From the NCBI GenBank assembly GCA_027576995.1, contig JANBQC010000002.1:123430-187429 (forward strand): a stretch of 64,000 nt of DNA. Reading direction: 5' to 3'. This DNA comes from Dimargaris cristalligena (lineage: Eukaryota > Kickxellomycota > Dimargaritomycetes > Dimargaritales > Dimargaritaceae). The notes under the pieces are model-generated. The model searched no databases, had not been told where the DNA came from, and saw only the letters and a list, made by a program, of their open reading frames with translations. A program made the translations under genes and the position numbers. This document shows positions 34,341-46,373 of this stretch, piece by piece (the stretch's first letter is position 1; the number at the start of each line of letters is the position of its first letter).

Positions 34341-35666
34341 CTATTGCAGATGGTAAACGGATGAACGGGTTAGCTGATCCATGGGATTGGGATTATCCTC
34401 GATGAGAGTCAGGGAGTCGTTGTTATCCCGGCTAGGGGGCGGCGCATAGGCCAGGCCGGAAATGCCTGGGGCCCGAGACTTGGGCCCAGTGGGCACCTCG
34501 GCGCCTTCGGTGGGCCGGGCCAGATGGAGAGGAGGACCAGGCGGATAGAGTGGGTCCCTTTCCCAGGGGTGGCGGTAGGGGTTGGCCAAGGGCGGGGCGG
34601 TGGCGGATGACAATGCCGGGGGTAACTCGGGATCGAAGGGGCAGCTGGGACCATGGAAGGGCGGGGACGAGGAGGTGGAAGAATGGAAGGGGGGCGGAAG
34701 GAAGGGTGAGGATTGGTAATAGACCGGGTCCGCCCGACCGGAAGCGGGGGATGAAAAGGGAGGAAAGGGGGAGGAGAGCGGCGGGCCATCCAGACCAAGG
34801 TGGGTGCAATACACATCCGGAGGGAACGGGGATGCTGGGCGGGCGGACGACGATGCGGCCGGGATGGCTCGTAGATTGGGCGGTGGTATAGGAGCGGGAA
34901 AGGGGGAGCGAGGGAGATGGGAATCGGCCAGCAGGGCGCGCTTCTGAGGGGGGCGGGGGTGTAGCGGAGGCGGGGAAGAAGCCCCCGGGGCCAGCTCGAA
35001 TTTCTCCAGGCGTTTACGCAGCAGCTCAATCTCGGAGCTGAGCTCCAGCTGCTGGGATTTCAGGGTCTCGTTCTCGACGGCCAGGCTGCGGACGTAGTGG
35101 ACGGTCCGGCGAAGCACGTCACTCCGGCCGGGCTTGGAGCCGGAACCGGAGCCCCCCAAGCCATCTTCCCCGTCGTCCCCGTCTTCGTCCTCATCCCCGT
35201 GGGGGGCGACACCGGGCCGGAGCCGTTTGGCGGTGGTGGTGGCACTACTAGCAGCGGGCGGCATCACCAACTCGGTCAATTCAGCGATATACTGGTTGAT
35301 GAGGTCGCGCCGCTTGCGTTCGATGCGGTTGTGCTGCTCCCGACGGCGCTGTAGGCGACGGGAGGCGGTGGTGGTATCGAGGTTGTCCCGGTTCAAGAGG
35401 TTGACGCCGTGGACCTGGTATTTCTTGCCCTTGGCCTGGCCCTCGCATTTCAGCTGCAGCTGGTCGGGGTTATACTCCCGGATACAGTCGTCGAAGACGT
35501 AGCCCTTGGAGGCCCGCTCCTGCAGGCGGTTGCGGATGGGGAGGACCTCGGGGGGTGCGGCGGCGAGGGACGGTTGAACCTGGCGGAGTACCAAAGCGGC
35601 GGGGGTCGAGGTCGACGGGACTGCGTTGGGCGGCCGGAGAGGCGGGGACGACGGCTTTTGCGACAT
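34341..35666 (-). CDS. bHLH-leucine zipper transcription factor
   Basis: Single exon, 441 aa from ATG 35666. The frame stays open to 35834, but the upstream residues are hydrophobic and unlike a nuclear factor. The basic region QHNRIERKRR (residues 111-120) has His112, Glu116 and Arg120, the H-E-R pattern of class B bHLH proteins that read CACGTG E-boxes. Helix 1 runs to about 134, an unusually long loop (about 135-180) is Ala/Thr-rich then very acidic and Gly/Ser-rich, helix 2 is KPGRSDVLRRTVHYVRSL, and a zipper-like heptad segment follows (about 196-222). The C-terminal half is Pro/Ser-rich, likely an activation or flexible region. Related to the USF/Cbf1/MITF group by pattern; the exact orthologue cannot be named. 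Divergent to NCS6. Confidence 0.85.
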   Translation of the reverse strand: MSQKPSSPPLRPPNAVPSTSTPAALVLRQVQPSLAAAPPEVLPIRNRLQERASKGYVFDDCIREYNPDQLQLKCEGQAKGKKYQVHGVNLLNRDNLDTTTASRRLQRRREQHNRIERKRRDLINQYIAELTELVMPPAASSATTTAKRLRPGVAPHGDEDEDGDDGEDGLGGSGSGSKPGRSDVLRRTVHYVRSLAVENETLKSQQLELSSEIELLRKRLEKFELAPGASSPPPLHPRPPQKRALLADSHLPRSPFPAPIPPPNLRAIPAASSSARPASPFPPDVYCTHLGLDGPPLSSPFPPFSSPASGRADPVYYQSSPFLPPPFHSSTSSSPPFHGPSCPFDPELPPALSSATAPPLANPYRHPWERDPLYPPGPPLHLARPTEGAEVPTGPKSRAPGISGLAYAPPPSRDNNDSLTLIEDNPNPMDQLTRSSVYHLQ

Positions 35667-36864
35667 TGGGGGGTTGAGGGCACAGACAGAGCCGACCGAG
35701 AGGCCAAGGGGAGGGGAGCTTCGAGGGTGAGCAAATAAGTAGGTAAGCAGAGTAGTAGTAATAATAATACGAAGAAGAAGGGCTAATTGGAATGTAAGTA
35801 GAAAGGGGGTTAGGTTAGGTGCAACGGCGAGCACCGAGCGGCTTCCGGGCAGGGGCCCCGGCCTGCTTTATAGGAGGTTAGAGGGTATGAGGGGCAATGG
35901 GGGAAGATTTCCCGGCCCCTCCTTTCAGACATAGTAATAATAATAAGTGAGTGCAGCACAGTCAGTGTGTGTGTTTCAAACGAGGAAGGGGGAACAATAA
36001 CATAAAAGGTAAGAACGATCACACGGGTAGGTAAATTGGCAGTGGCCGCCTCATTGGCCGTTTCCAATGCGGCTCACCTCACGCTATATCCCCTTTTCTT
36101 AAATACGCTTACTTGCCTATTTGGCTACTTACATACATACATACTTACTTACTCACTCCCGTCATCATCTCATCAGTACTTAAAAGGAACTTAGAGGGTC
36201 ACACCCCGCGTCGTCTTTTGCGTCAGATGGTTGTTGCTGGGTGGCTGCTTCGAAATGCCCCAAGTCTTAATATATTCCCCCTCGCATGACCAACGAGATG
36301 TAGGCCGCTCGTCAATAGGGAAGAAAGAGGGGGTGGGTCAAGAAAGCGTTCCCAGAAGGAGACGGCAACACGGGCGAAAGCAATAATGAATTGGGATTAC
36401 CTTGGGTAAACGGATTACAGTAGTAATCATAGTAATCATAACTATAATATAGATATAGATGATGCCCAAAGATAGTTGTTGACCAATAGTCCCAGCACTT
36501 TATAATTAACCCGGTGTAATATATAAAACTAACTAGTGGCAGAGGAGGAAATAATACTAACCCACACTGTGAAGAAGCGACCATCCTTCGTTGTCCCACC
36601 TCGTTCGTTCTCTTCTCCCCCTGCCAGAACCAGAGCCACACACACCTCCGTTCCCTAGCCGTTACGGCAATGGGGAACCCCCTTCCTCCATCCCAAGCAC
36701 CCATCTACTTACTAACACTACCCAACCGCCCAAAGAGGAAGCTCTGAGTATGCTTAGAGTTAGCCTCCCCACTAATTAATTCTTCTTCTTACCCCTCTTT
36801 TGCATTAGCCCCGGCATTCCTTCGTCCCCTTTAACCCCTCGCACCGTCCCGTATTCCCTCCCTC
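35667..36864. promoter_or_regulatory. Divergent region bHLH/NCS6
   Basis: 1.2 kb between head-to-head starts. Contains short tetranucleotide tracts (TACA/TACT type near 36129-36154) and a pyrimidine-rich NCS6 leader. A minus-strand ORF (36704-36312) has no family similarity. Confidence 0.45.
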
Positions 36865-38065
36865 ATGGCCCGTCTCTGTGAGATCTGCCACCGGGAGAAG
36901 GCCGTGCTGAAACGCCCCAAAACCCTCCAGTCCATTTGCCGGCCCTGCTTCTACCAGGTCTTCGAAACCGAGATCCACCACACCATCACCAAGAACCGCC
37001 TGTTCCAGCCCGGCGACCGGGTGGCCATTGGCGCCTCAGGCGGCAAAGACTCCACCGTCCTGGCCTATGTGCTCAAGACCCTCAACGAGCGCTACCAGTA
37101 CGGCCTGCACCTGTTCCTCCTCTCCATCGACGAGGGCATCACGGGCTACCGTGACGATTCCCTCGAGACCGTCAAGCGGAACCAGCTCCAGTATGACCTG
37201 CCCCTGAAAATCGTCTCCTACGAGGAGCTCTACGCCTGGACCATGGACGCCATTGTCCGGGAAGTCGGCCTCAAGAACAACTGCACCTTCTGCGGCGTAT
37301 TCCGGCGCCAGGCCCTGGACCGCGGCGCCATGCTGCTCGGGGCCACCCATATCGTCACGGGCCACAACGCCGACGATATCGCCGAAACCGTCCTCATGAA
37401 CCTCCTCCGGGGGGATGTGGCCCGTCTGCAGCGCTGTACCGAAATCGCCACCCCCGGCGAAGACGGCTGCGTACCGCGCTCCAAGCCCTTCAAGTATACT
37501 TACGAGAAGGAAATTGTCATGTACGCCTACTTCAAGAAACTCGACTACTTTTCCACCGAGTGTATCTACTCGCCCAACGCCTACCGGGGATACGCCCGCG
37601 CCTTCCTCAAGGACCTCGAGTCCATCCGTCCCAGCTCCATCATAGGCAAGTCTTCTTTGTCTTCTACCCGTTGTTCCCACCCCCTTCCACTCACTGCCGG
37701 TTTTTTAATTCACCATGACTAATATCGTTTGTCCCACCTGACTCTTTCTCTTCCCAGATATCATCCATTCAGGTGAGGCTTTCCAGGTGCGCCGGGGTGT
37801 GAAAATGCCGACCCAGGGCTTTTGCTCCCGCTGTGGCTACATCTCGAGTAATCCGCTATGCAAGGCCTGTGTCCTTTTAGAAGGCCTCAACCGCGGTCTG
37901 CCCAAATTGGGCGTCAGTCGCGCCGGTCTGCAACAGCTGGACCCTCAACTTGGCCCCGCCGCCGATCCCAATTCCCCCCCTACTACCGCCGCCAAAGAAT
38001 ACCCCTCGTCTTCTGATCCCTCGGCCGCTGCCGCTGTGAGGACCGGCAAATCCCTGGACTGGTAG
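36865..38065 (+). CDS. NCS6: Ncs6/CTU1 tRNA 2-thiolation enzyme, GC-AG intron
   Basis: Exons 36865-37645 and 37758-38065 give 362 aa (yeast Ncs6 is 359). An N-terminal zinc cluster (CEICHREKA... SICRPC) is followed by the PP-loop ATP site GASGGKDST (residues 56-64), the central CTFCGVFRR with Cys140/Cys143, [13 protein letters not shown], and a C-terminal zinc cluster CSRCGYISS...CKAC with GLNRGLPKL. With Ncs2 it thiolates U34 of tRNAs for Lys, Glu and Gln in the cytosol, using sulfur from the Urm1 pathway. The intron starts with GC: exon 1 ends ATAG and continues GCAAGT, the usual GC-AG donor consensus. Only this junction keeps the frame and gives the conserved RPSSIIDIIHSGE. The C-terminal 50 residues are Pro/Ala/Ser-rich and variable. 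Confidence 0.95.
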
Positions 38066-39482
38066 TTCGTCCGATTCCTCGAAAGGAAGGCCTCCCCGCA
38101 TAGACATATCTATATCTGCTCAAAGTCGAGTGGTGTGTACCTCTCTACCATGCCTCTCCCTAACTTAATATCCGACCTTACTACTGTCCCTTTTGTATAT
38201 ATCAAGAAAAATCAATCTCCGTGTCCCGTTTGGTCTTCACTGAGCAAATAAAAATCCTCCCACTTCCCCAGTCCTACCACGGTTTCTTCTTCCACCCACA
38301 CGGGATGCGTAATCACCCCCCCCTCCAATTCATACCAATGACGAATTCTCTATCCGTGTCGTTCCATTATCACACTCCCAAGCCCACCTCCTCCGTGGTC
38401 CTAATCGGCGATTCTATGGTCCACCCCCCATCCCCACACATACGAACACACTCCAGCCATCTCACTAAAAAAACATATACTGGTCCTTCCATTCCGTCTA
38501 GCGCAATATGAACCACAGTTTATTAATAAAGTATTAACGATCCACAGCGGGGCCAACGAGCGGGTATGAAAATGCATCGCCAAGGCAATGGCGGGCGTCC
38601 GGAGTACTGCTGCATAGTAGTAATAGTAATGGCAATAATAAGCATACTAAGATGGTTGTAAATCAAGTCGTGGATGGCCACAATGGGGGGATGCTCGTCT
38701 GATGGATGTATGTATGTGTGTGAGTAGGGGTTGTGTGGAATGGGCGCAAAGTACATAAACTGATGGAATTAAACTCACAGCAATGGTCCATAAAAAATAC
38801 AAAACTAGAGGCAAACATAGAAGCGCAATGTCCCGAGTAGAAGAGACACTTGCGAGTGAGGGGGGGGGCAGGAGGATTGACACACCGAAAATCATTAAAG
38901 CATAGGTGGGTGAGGGAATGGGGCGCAGCTATGATCCATGTGTAGACACTGTTGGTGATTTTTAGGGCCGAGTGATTGGAGGAAAAAATAATAATAATAG
39001 TTAATTAGTTAAATGAGGGAGGAGGGGGGGGTTAGCATATAAAATTAGCCGATATTGATCGTGTAATGGGATCGAAGGAAAGGCAAAAGGGGGTTAATGG
39101 GGGATATTTACAACAGAATCAACATAATGAACTCAGTGGCCCACCAAATCAATGAACGATCAAATAATAGTCGCACCTGACTGACAAAAGCACATAGGAA
39201 ACAGGGTATCGTAACAAGCGCAAAAAAGTGGGATTTCAACATGGGCGGTGGAAAGAATTAAGTAAAGGTGATTATAAAATAATAATAATAAAAAAGGGTG
39301 TTGTAACGGTATAAATTAGGTATCGGAAGAGCTGGAATCCTAATGGGCTAACTAATGCAGACTCATAGGTAAGGTCAGGTAAGTTGCTTAATAATGCCGG
39401 TATCCCATGGTACTCTAACGAGTGGTTGGGTGAGAAATGCGGAATGCGAAATGCAGGCAGGGAACCCCCTTCCATTAGACGA
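38066..39482. other. Intergenic, convergent NCS6/kinase
   Basis: A+T-rich 3' flanks, with short AAT/ATA triplet tracts near 38987-39000 and 39280-39293. Small opposing ORFs have no family similarity. Confidence 0.5.
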
Positions 39483-41558
39483 TTAGTTATCCAGAGGAAC
39501 CGATCGGATAGTATCCGAATCGTCCGCCTGGGAATATACCGAAGACTCGTATTCCTCCTCGTCGTCGTGGATAATCGTAAGCGAATTGAACCCTAAAAAG
39601 TCCCGATTAACATCCAGTGAGGTCTGGTCAGGGATGGCTTCCTCGTTTTCAATGTCGAGGGAGAGGCATGCCGATTTAGTCACCGGGGTGCCCGGCGGAG
39701 GTGGCGGCTTGCCGTAGTGGGGGTCGCTCTGCCGCAGTGTGCGTTCCAGGTCCACGCGATCAGGGATAATGGGGGGCTTCATATGACGGAGCAGAGCCCA
39801 CTTAAGATCGCGGAAGAAAGGATGAGCCTTGACGTCCGAGGCCCCCGCCCGACTTCCCAGGCGCTTCTTGTCGCTCTTATGAAGGAGTTTGCGAATGATG
39901 GTTTTGCAGTTGGCGGAAACGTTCTGGGCGGGGGGAGCAATGGGGAATACGACTTCATTCTTGAGGACGTGGCGGAAGGTGGAGTTGCGGTTGCTACCTT
40001 TAAAAGGGGTGAAACCATACAGCATTTCATAAATGAAAATCCCCAGGGTCCACCAGTCCACGGCACTGGTGTGGCCACAGCCTTTGATGACTTCCGGGGC
40101 GATGTACTCCTCGGTTCCTACAAATGAGTTGGTGCGGAGATTGGCAATACAGGCCCGGGTATCCAGAGCCGGTTGATCCTGGCGGATAATGAAGCCTGCA
40201 TTGGTGTGGACGACCGTGGGGGCGGAAGGCGGTGTGGACTGCTTGGATAAGTCAAAGTCCGTTAGCATAATATGCCCACTCTCATGGAGCAGGATGTTTT
40301 CGGGTTTCAGATCCCGGTAGACAAAGCCTAGCAGGTGAAGGTACTCCAGGGCACAGGTTACTTCGGCGGCGTAGAACCGGGCGTGTTCCTCGGGTAGGCA
40401 CTTGCCGGGGCGGGATTGGAGCACCCGGAAGAATTCCCCCCCTAGACAATATTCCATACAAAAGTAAAGACGCTGTTTGCTCTGGAAAGAATGGTAAAGG
40501 GTGACAATGAAAGGGTGGTTGGCGGTGGCCAGAATCTCCTGTTCGGCCAGTACCCGCTTGATCTTCTTGCGACGGATCATTTCGGGCTTGGACAGTACTT
40601 TCATGGCGTACAATTTCTGGGTGTCGTTCCGTCGGACGAGGTATACTTTACCCACGTCACCCTTACCCAGTAGTTTGAGCGGAGTGAAGGACTTGGGGCC
40701 CACGGTGGCCTTTTGTACCCGAAAGGAAATGGCCGAGTAGGTGCGGCGGACGGAGGGCTGTAGGGTACTGGATACCGCCTTAAGCGCCTTGGGGGCCATA
40801 GGGGCGGCTTTGGAGCTACGGGACGGCAAGGTCATGGATGACGAGGCGGTGGTACCCCCGTCGAGACTCTTCTTGGACAGGGCCGAGGAGCCCGTGGCCA
40901 GATACTTGGAGAGAATCTGGTCGGACTGGCACCGGCGGAGGTTCTGACCGTCTTCGGTGGGCTCAGTATCCGAAAAGACTAAAGCATGGGCGGACGGCGG
41001 GGGAGAGAGGCGCGCCGAGCTATCGGGGGCCTTGGCGGAGTGAAGGGAGGCCAGGGACGAACTGAAAGAACCGTTGAGAGGACTGGGGGTTAACGGCTGG
41101 GCGGCGGAGTGGGGAGACCGCATACTGTGGGCGGCCGAACTAAAGGAGAGGCTGGGAACATGGGAAGTGGCGGGCGAATAAGGCTGGGAGGAGTGGTTGG
41201 AAAAGGCGGCGGCAGGACTCCCGGGGGAAGGCGCGCCGAAAGAAGCCGGAGGCTCGTCCTCCCGGGCGGCGGTGGCCCAACCGCTGAGTCGGAAAAAGGC
41301 CTTCAGTTTGTTGGGGAATAGGCTGGACTGAGCGGCCGGTGAGCCTTTGCTCTCAGTCGAGGAGGACTGGCTTTGGGAGTGGGAAAGGGATATTGAGACG
41401 GGGGAGTGGAGGGGATCGCTAAAGTAGGGGCCCGTTGAGGAAGTGGACTGGCCAGAGTATGAGAGGGCGGGGAGTGGGGAAATGTGAGAAGTGGTCACAG
41501 CGAGCTGGGGCGGACAAAGGCTCGCGGAAGGGCGGGATGAAGGGTGGTGGGTGGACAT
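39483..41558 (-). CDS. FPK1: AGC kinase of the Fpk1/Nrc-2/Kin82 (flippase kinase) group
   Basis: Single exon, 691 aa. Residues 1-270 are Ser/Pro-rich and disordered, with many SP sites. The kinase domain begins near 291: [13 protein letters not shown] (glycine loop), K320 in YAMKVL, Glu in the C-helix, YRDLKPEN (414-421, YRD instead of HRD), TDFDLSKQ (DFD instead of DFG, 434-436), [15 protein letters not shown] (activation loop Thr481) and [15 protein letters not shown]. The TDFDLSK motif and the long insert before the activation loop (about 441-474) are typical of the Fpk1/Fpk2, Nrc-2 and phototropin-like AGC group. Yeast Fpk1 phosphorylates the aminophospholipid flippases Dnf1/Dnf2 at the plasma membrane and trans-Golgi; Nrc-2 governs hyphal growth. 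Divergent to MO25. Confidence 0.92.
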   Translation of the reverse strand: MSTHHPSSRPSASLCPPQLAVTTSHISPLPALSYSGQSTSSTGPYFSDPLHSPVSISLSHSQSQSSSTESKGSPAAQSSLFPNKLKAFFRLSGWATAAREDEPPASFGAPSPGSPAAAFSNHSSQPYSPATSHVPSLSFSSAAHSMRSPHSAAQPLTPSPLNGSFSSSLASLHSAKAPDSSARLSPPPSAHALVFSDTEPTEDGQNLRRCQSDQILSKYLATGSSALSKKSLDGGTTASSSMTLPSRSSKAAPMAPKALKAVSSTLQPSVRRTYSAISFRVQKATVGPKSFTPLKLLGKGDVGKVYLVRRNDTQKLYAMKVLSKPEMIRRKKIKRVLAEQEILATANHPFIVTLYHSFQSKQRLYFCMEYCLGGEFFRVLQSRPGKCLPEEHARFYAAEVTCALEYLHLLGFVYRDLKPENILLHESGHIMLTDFDLSKQSTPPSAPTVVHTNAGFIIRQDQPALDTRACIANLRTNSFVGTEEYIAPEVIKGCGHTSAVDWWTLGIFIYEMLYGFTPFKGSNRNSTFRHVLKNEVVFPIAPPAQNVSANCKTIIRKLLHKSDKKRLGSRAGASDVKAHPFFRDLKWALLRHMKPPIIPDRVDLERTLRQSDPHYGKPPPPPGTPVTKSACLSLDIENEEAIPDQTSLDVNRDFLGFNSLTIIHDDEEEYESSVYSQADDSDTIRSVPLDN

Positions 41559-43098
41559 GCCGACACGACGGTAGGGTGTAGGGTAATAGAGCGAGTAGGA
41601 GGCGGCTTACTCCTACAAGCGGATAGGGGAAGGAAAAATAGAATAGAATAAACGATAAAAAGAAAACAACAATGAGGGGCCCGAAATACCAGGCAATGGG
41701 CACGAGGGGATGTTGGAAATATTGGGAAGCGGGAATAGTAGTAGTAGTTAGTGACAGACCGACCAGCGGACGGGGAGGGGGTACAATACGCACACGGTGC
41801 GACTGGACGAATATACGATTGAGGAGGCTGGTCGGGGACCTACTCGCTAACAGGTCGCACAGAAAGAGAGAGAGAGAGAGAGGGATACGAGCTAGCCTGG
41901 ATATAAGAAATAGTAGGGAGTGAAAAATAAATATAGGGTAGGGGGGAAGAGCTAAGCGAGAAAAAGAGGCAAGGCGCCAACGACGCAGATGAGGAGAGAC
42001 GTGACGAGCCAGCAGCAGCCCAGGGGCGGGAGAAAGGCAGTGAGAAAGCGAAAGAGAGAGGGAAAGAGAGAGAGAGAGAGAGAATTATCGCTGCAGCTTC
42101 GCTTTTTTTTTCGGGACGCACAGCGGGGGATATGCGTGGAACCAGACGGGAGGGTGCAGGAGTTGAAACAAGCGACCGAGTTAGGAAAAGGAACAATAGG
42201 GGCAGCAGTAGCAGAGAGAAACGGTCGACAAGGCAGATTAGGTGTATGTGGGATAATAATACACCCAAGTGGATATAAAAGAGGGAAGAGGTTGGTTGCA
42301 CACGCAACTGTGAGACCAGGCGCGAGTCAAGCCGGCCAGGTAAAACGGGCGGATATTTATGGGGAGAGAGGGACCAGGGCGAAGTGTGGGTCGTACAAGC
42401 GGAGATGGGTTCCGGAACTGAACGTTGAAAAGAGTCCGACTCTTTAAGGTGGGAATAATAGGAATAGAATTAGTAATAGTCTGGGCCAAGGAACGCAGTC
42501 TCGGCCAAGTACTACTTTATTAATAGGCAACGAAGTCGTCAGGCGAAGGAGGAATGGGCAATTAGACCGGCAGTGCCCCGAAGTTGAATAAAGAGAAGTG
42601 AAGAGAAGAGAAGAAGGAAGGATAATCGTCAGTAAGAAGGCAACAAGGAGGGATAAGTAAGTAAGAGAAGTGAAGCGCTTATTATGCATTGTTGGCTGAG
42701 GCTGTTGTTATAATGGCTTGAACCCGATGAGGTAACTGTATGCGGTGTATATAATGGCTGGTTGATCCTATCTAGCCCTCTCTATAAAGCTCCATGACTC
42801 AATGCGCCCTAATGGTTCCCGGCCCCACACTCCCCGCAGATAATCGCGGGCTTTGAAATGGGCGACGATCAGCACCGCATATACTCCACCCACCCACCTA
42901 TTATCTCCCCGCACTTCCCACCATGGGAAGAAAGGCACTCTCCCCTTCCTTCTGCTTTCCTTTCTTGCTTAATACCCCTCTAACCCTCAGCGCAACTCCG
43001 CCGCGTCAAACCCTTTGTTTACCATAATCCTCTCTCTCACTTTCTCTCTCTATATGCCCCTCTGTCCCCCATTCCGCCCTTCATCTCCCTCGCCCCCA
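41559..43098. promoter_or_regulatory. Divergent region kinase/MO25 with GA repeats
   Basis: A 1.5-kb gap between head-to-head starts. The kinase side is purine-rich on the plus strand with GA repeats at 41866-41881 and 42065-42082. Several long ORFs here arise from repeat-biased composition and have no family similarity. Confidence 0.5.
42065..42082. repeat. GA microsatellite
   Basis: Nine GA units flanked by GAAAGAGAG. A similar run lies at 41866-41881. Both are in the leader side of the kinase gene (CT repeats in the mRNA sense). Confidence 0.85.
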
Positions 43099-45004
43099 AT
43101 GAACTTTCTCTTCAAAAGCAAACTCAAGAACCCCCACGAGCTGGTCAAGATCGTGCGCGAAGCCATCCTGAAGCTAGGCAATGCCGATAACCGCAAGGTA
43201 AGTTGTCCCTGCCTATTTTACCCAGCGACCTACCTACCCCAATCGAAGCCCTCCTGCCTGCACTTACTTACCAACCGTTTTATTCCTCCCGGTATCCCCC
43301 CCCCATAGGTCAACGATGAAATATCTAAAAGCCTGGCCAGTATGCGGTCTATCCTGAGCGGTGACGGAGGTAAGTTTCCCAGGTACCCAGGAGTGCGCCA
43401 ATCCTCTACTTAGGAATCTATTAGTTAGAAATCCCATATATATAGTTATGGATGGGGTTGCAAGGAAAGGCATTAATGCTTTTCAGTAAAGTAAAAAAGA
43501 GAGGAATTAATAACACCAATATTTACCCGCTGTCGCTATCCATCCTCCGATTATTACATTCCCATCAGATCACGACGCTAGTCCCGAACAGGTTGCCCAG
43601 CTTTCCCAAGAGACCTACAAGAATGATCTGCTTCCCCTTTTCGTAGCCCAGCTCAGTAAATTCGAGTTTGAGGTAAGCCGTGCTCTCCTTTACTTCTCCG
43701 AGGTGAATCCATTGGCCTGTGCCGCTACCGGGCAATCCGTTCGGCTATGTCCACCCCAAACGAGCCAGCATCGCACCAACTAATTGTTTGATATTATTAA
43801 TCATATTCCTACACCAGACTCGCAAAGATGCCGTCCACATTTTCAATACTCTCCTACGGCGGCAGATTGGTAGCAGGTGGCCCACCGTCGAGTATCTATC
43901 CACCCAAGAGAAAACTCTGGGCAATCTTGTATTAGGGTAAGTCGTGTTTGCTATCATACCCGTCCCTAGTTAATTGAGCCTTGGTCTATCTAGGAGTGTT
44001 CGCCCACTCAGCTTTGCTGCCTTCGGACCCTTTCCCACCCTACGCCCTCAACGCCTACCATTATCCCTTACTTCAAATTACAGCTTGGTACCGGAGGATG
44101 TCGGAGGTGGCCCTGCTGATTTTTAACTCAGATTCCTTAATGTACCTCCTACTGCCTCCCCCCCACACATATATACTGAATACCATGCGATTCAAACGAT
44201 CCGATGATGGTTAGATACGAAGTACCCGACATTGCCCTGAATTGTGGCATGATGCTGCGCGAATGTCTTAAGCACGAGTCCCTGGCCCGCATTATCCTCT
44301 ACTCGCAATTGTTCTATAATTTTTTTAAGTATGTTGAACTAAGTACCTTTGACGTTGCCAGCGATGCCTTTGCTAGTTTCAAAGATATTCTGACACGCCA
44401 CAAACCCATGGTGGCCGATTTTCTCAAGACCAACTACGACGAATTCTTTGGCTGTTACGACCAATTACTTCGGTCCGACAACTACGTTACCAAACGACAG
44501 TCGCTCAAACTCCTTGGAGAGTTACTTCTTGATCGGACCAATTACCACACCATGACTCGCTACATCACCTACGACGCCAACCTCAAATTAGTCATGGTTC
44601 TATTGCGCGACAAGAGCAAAAATATCCAGTACGAGGCCTTCCATGTGTTCAAAATCTTTGTGGCCAATCCTAACAAGAGCAAGCCAGTGGCGGACATTCT
44701 GCGCAAGAATAAAGAGCGGTTACTGGAATTCTTGACCAATTTCCAAAATGATCGTAAAGGTAACCTATTATGTTGGGCACCGCCCCACTACCCTTCCTGT
44801 ATTAACTAGTCCTTACTTAATCCAATGGCCGGAGGGGTATGCCTATGACCTATTTCCCCTTCCAACTCTCCATTGAAATTCCGACCTTCTTCGCTAACCA
44901 ATATGATATACCACCCCCCCCCATTCGCCTCTGGCTGGTTAGATGACGAGCAATTCGGCGACGAAAAGGCGTTTTTAATCAAACAAATTAAGACCATGCC
45001 CTAG
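43099..45004 (+). CDS. HYM1: Mo25/Hym1 scaffold protein, six exons
   Basis: Exons 43099-43197, 43309-43369, 43569-43672, 43818-43936, 44215-44759 and 44943-45004 join in phase to 329 aa. N-terminus [17 protein letters not shown]; then [36 protein letters not shown] (conserved helical repeat), [47 protein letters not shown] and [16 protein letters not shown], all diagnostic of the armadillo-like Mo25/CAB39 fold. Exon 6 carries the [15 protein letters not shown] end. Mo25 binds STRADs and germinal-centre kinases; fungal Hym1/Pmo25 acts in the RAM/MOR pathway with an NDR kinase for polarity and cell separation. Introns are 111-278 nt, with donors GTAAGT, GTAAGC and one GTAACC. Next to an AGC kinase gene, but a functional link is not implied. 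Confidence 0.95.
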
Positions 45005-46373
45005 CCCCAGCTATCCATGTACCACGTTAAGTCTCTGTTCTGAGTCTTTTATATGCCGCTATAGTCTAGCTCAGTCATTTCTTTTAAACGAATTGACAGC
45101 TGCGCAATTCGGGTAGTATAACAACAACTCCTCCACCTCTTGAGTTTTCATATATACATATGTATACCCTCCTCATATTCTACCTAAGCATTCCAAGTGC
45201 CCTTTGGGATTGTTGTATTCCCTCTGTTGGGCTATTTGCACGCCATTGTTACCCTTCCTTTTATACCCCCCTGTTTTATCGCCTGTATCCTATGTACCTC
45301 GCCGGCATCCGATTCGCAAATGATTCACCCACAATAAAACGTCCATCGATTTGATTTTATATTTCGCATGCTCGCGCGAGTGCCACTTTGGATGGGTAAG
45401 CCCCACACCCCCAACTGGTTTACCCATTCGGATAAATACCCAGGCACAGACATCCCAAGGCGATAGTGGTCTATTTTAACAGTGCGATGTTGGGTATTGG
45501 GGCAGTTAAACCTGGCCTCAGGTTTCACTAACAAACCGGCTGGACCCCAGCCTGTAAACCCTCCTAGTCGGAAAATAAAAAGCAGCATTAAAAGAAGGGT
45601 TTTGACTTGGAGGCCAAACATTCCAGCGGGGCATAATACCTCTTTTTAAAAAGCGACACGCCATGACCCCAGGAATGCGGTATCAGCAACGGGTTTAATA
45701 TGGAATATTATGTAATGAGGCATGAAGATTTGCGGATATTGAGACAGTAGCCAGGAAACCCGCAAGGTAGCGCCTACAAAAGTAATACGTATAATTGGGT
45801 TGAGGGTGAATTAGGTGTGCCTACTTAGGTAAAATAGTAGTAGCAATAGTCCAGATGGAAAGGATGACTAATATAATGGTGTATTGGGGGGCCAGAGGCA
45901 TACTTAACTAAAGGGGTTGTTCTTAAAGTGAGGCACGGGGAAGGTACGCGCAACGAACCAATAACGACTACGTGGATCCAGGGCTGCCGTAGTCGCTGAG
46001 TACGCAAGGGCCAATAGTAGGCTTGGTGGTTGTACACCCCACCTGGCCGACGAGATCAGCAGCATGCTTCCTCTGGCCTAGTTCTCCCTTTTCTTTCGCT
46101 AGGAACCCTCTCCGTCATTCGCCGTATTTGCACCTCCCCCTCTCCTTCGTTCGGTTGCTCATCGCAACTATCTCCCGGCTTATAGAGGCATTCCCGTCTG
46201 ATCAGCCCTTTTGCTACGTTTTCGTTTATTCAGCTAGTCGACTCTATTCTATTATATTCTAGTCTACCCTTCCCCACCCCACCTTTCCCTGTTTCATATT
46301 CGTATTCTTACTTCCCTCCTCCGCCCAGTTTCCGCGTAATTTATAACAACACTACCGCATCTTCTTTGTCAAT
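45005..46373. other. Intergenic with a doubtful secreted-like ORF
   Basis: A minus-strand ORF (45621-45325, 98 codons) begins with a hydrophobic signal-like segment, but its end overlaps the MO25 3' flank and it has no recognised family, so it is noted and not called. A short TATA run lies at about 45147-45162. The last 300 bases are a pyrimidine-rich leader for the next gene. Confidence 0.4.

Noticed and set aside
41840..42447. Overlapping 150-codon ORFs on both strands near the GA repeats
   Set aside because: Composition is driven by purine/pyrimidine runs in the kinase leader; no family similarity on either strand.
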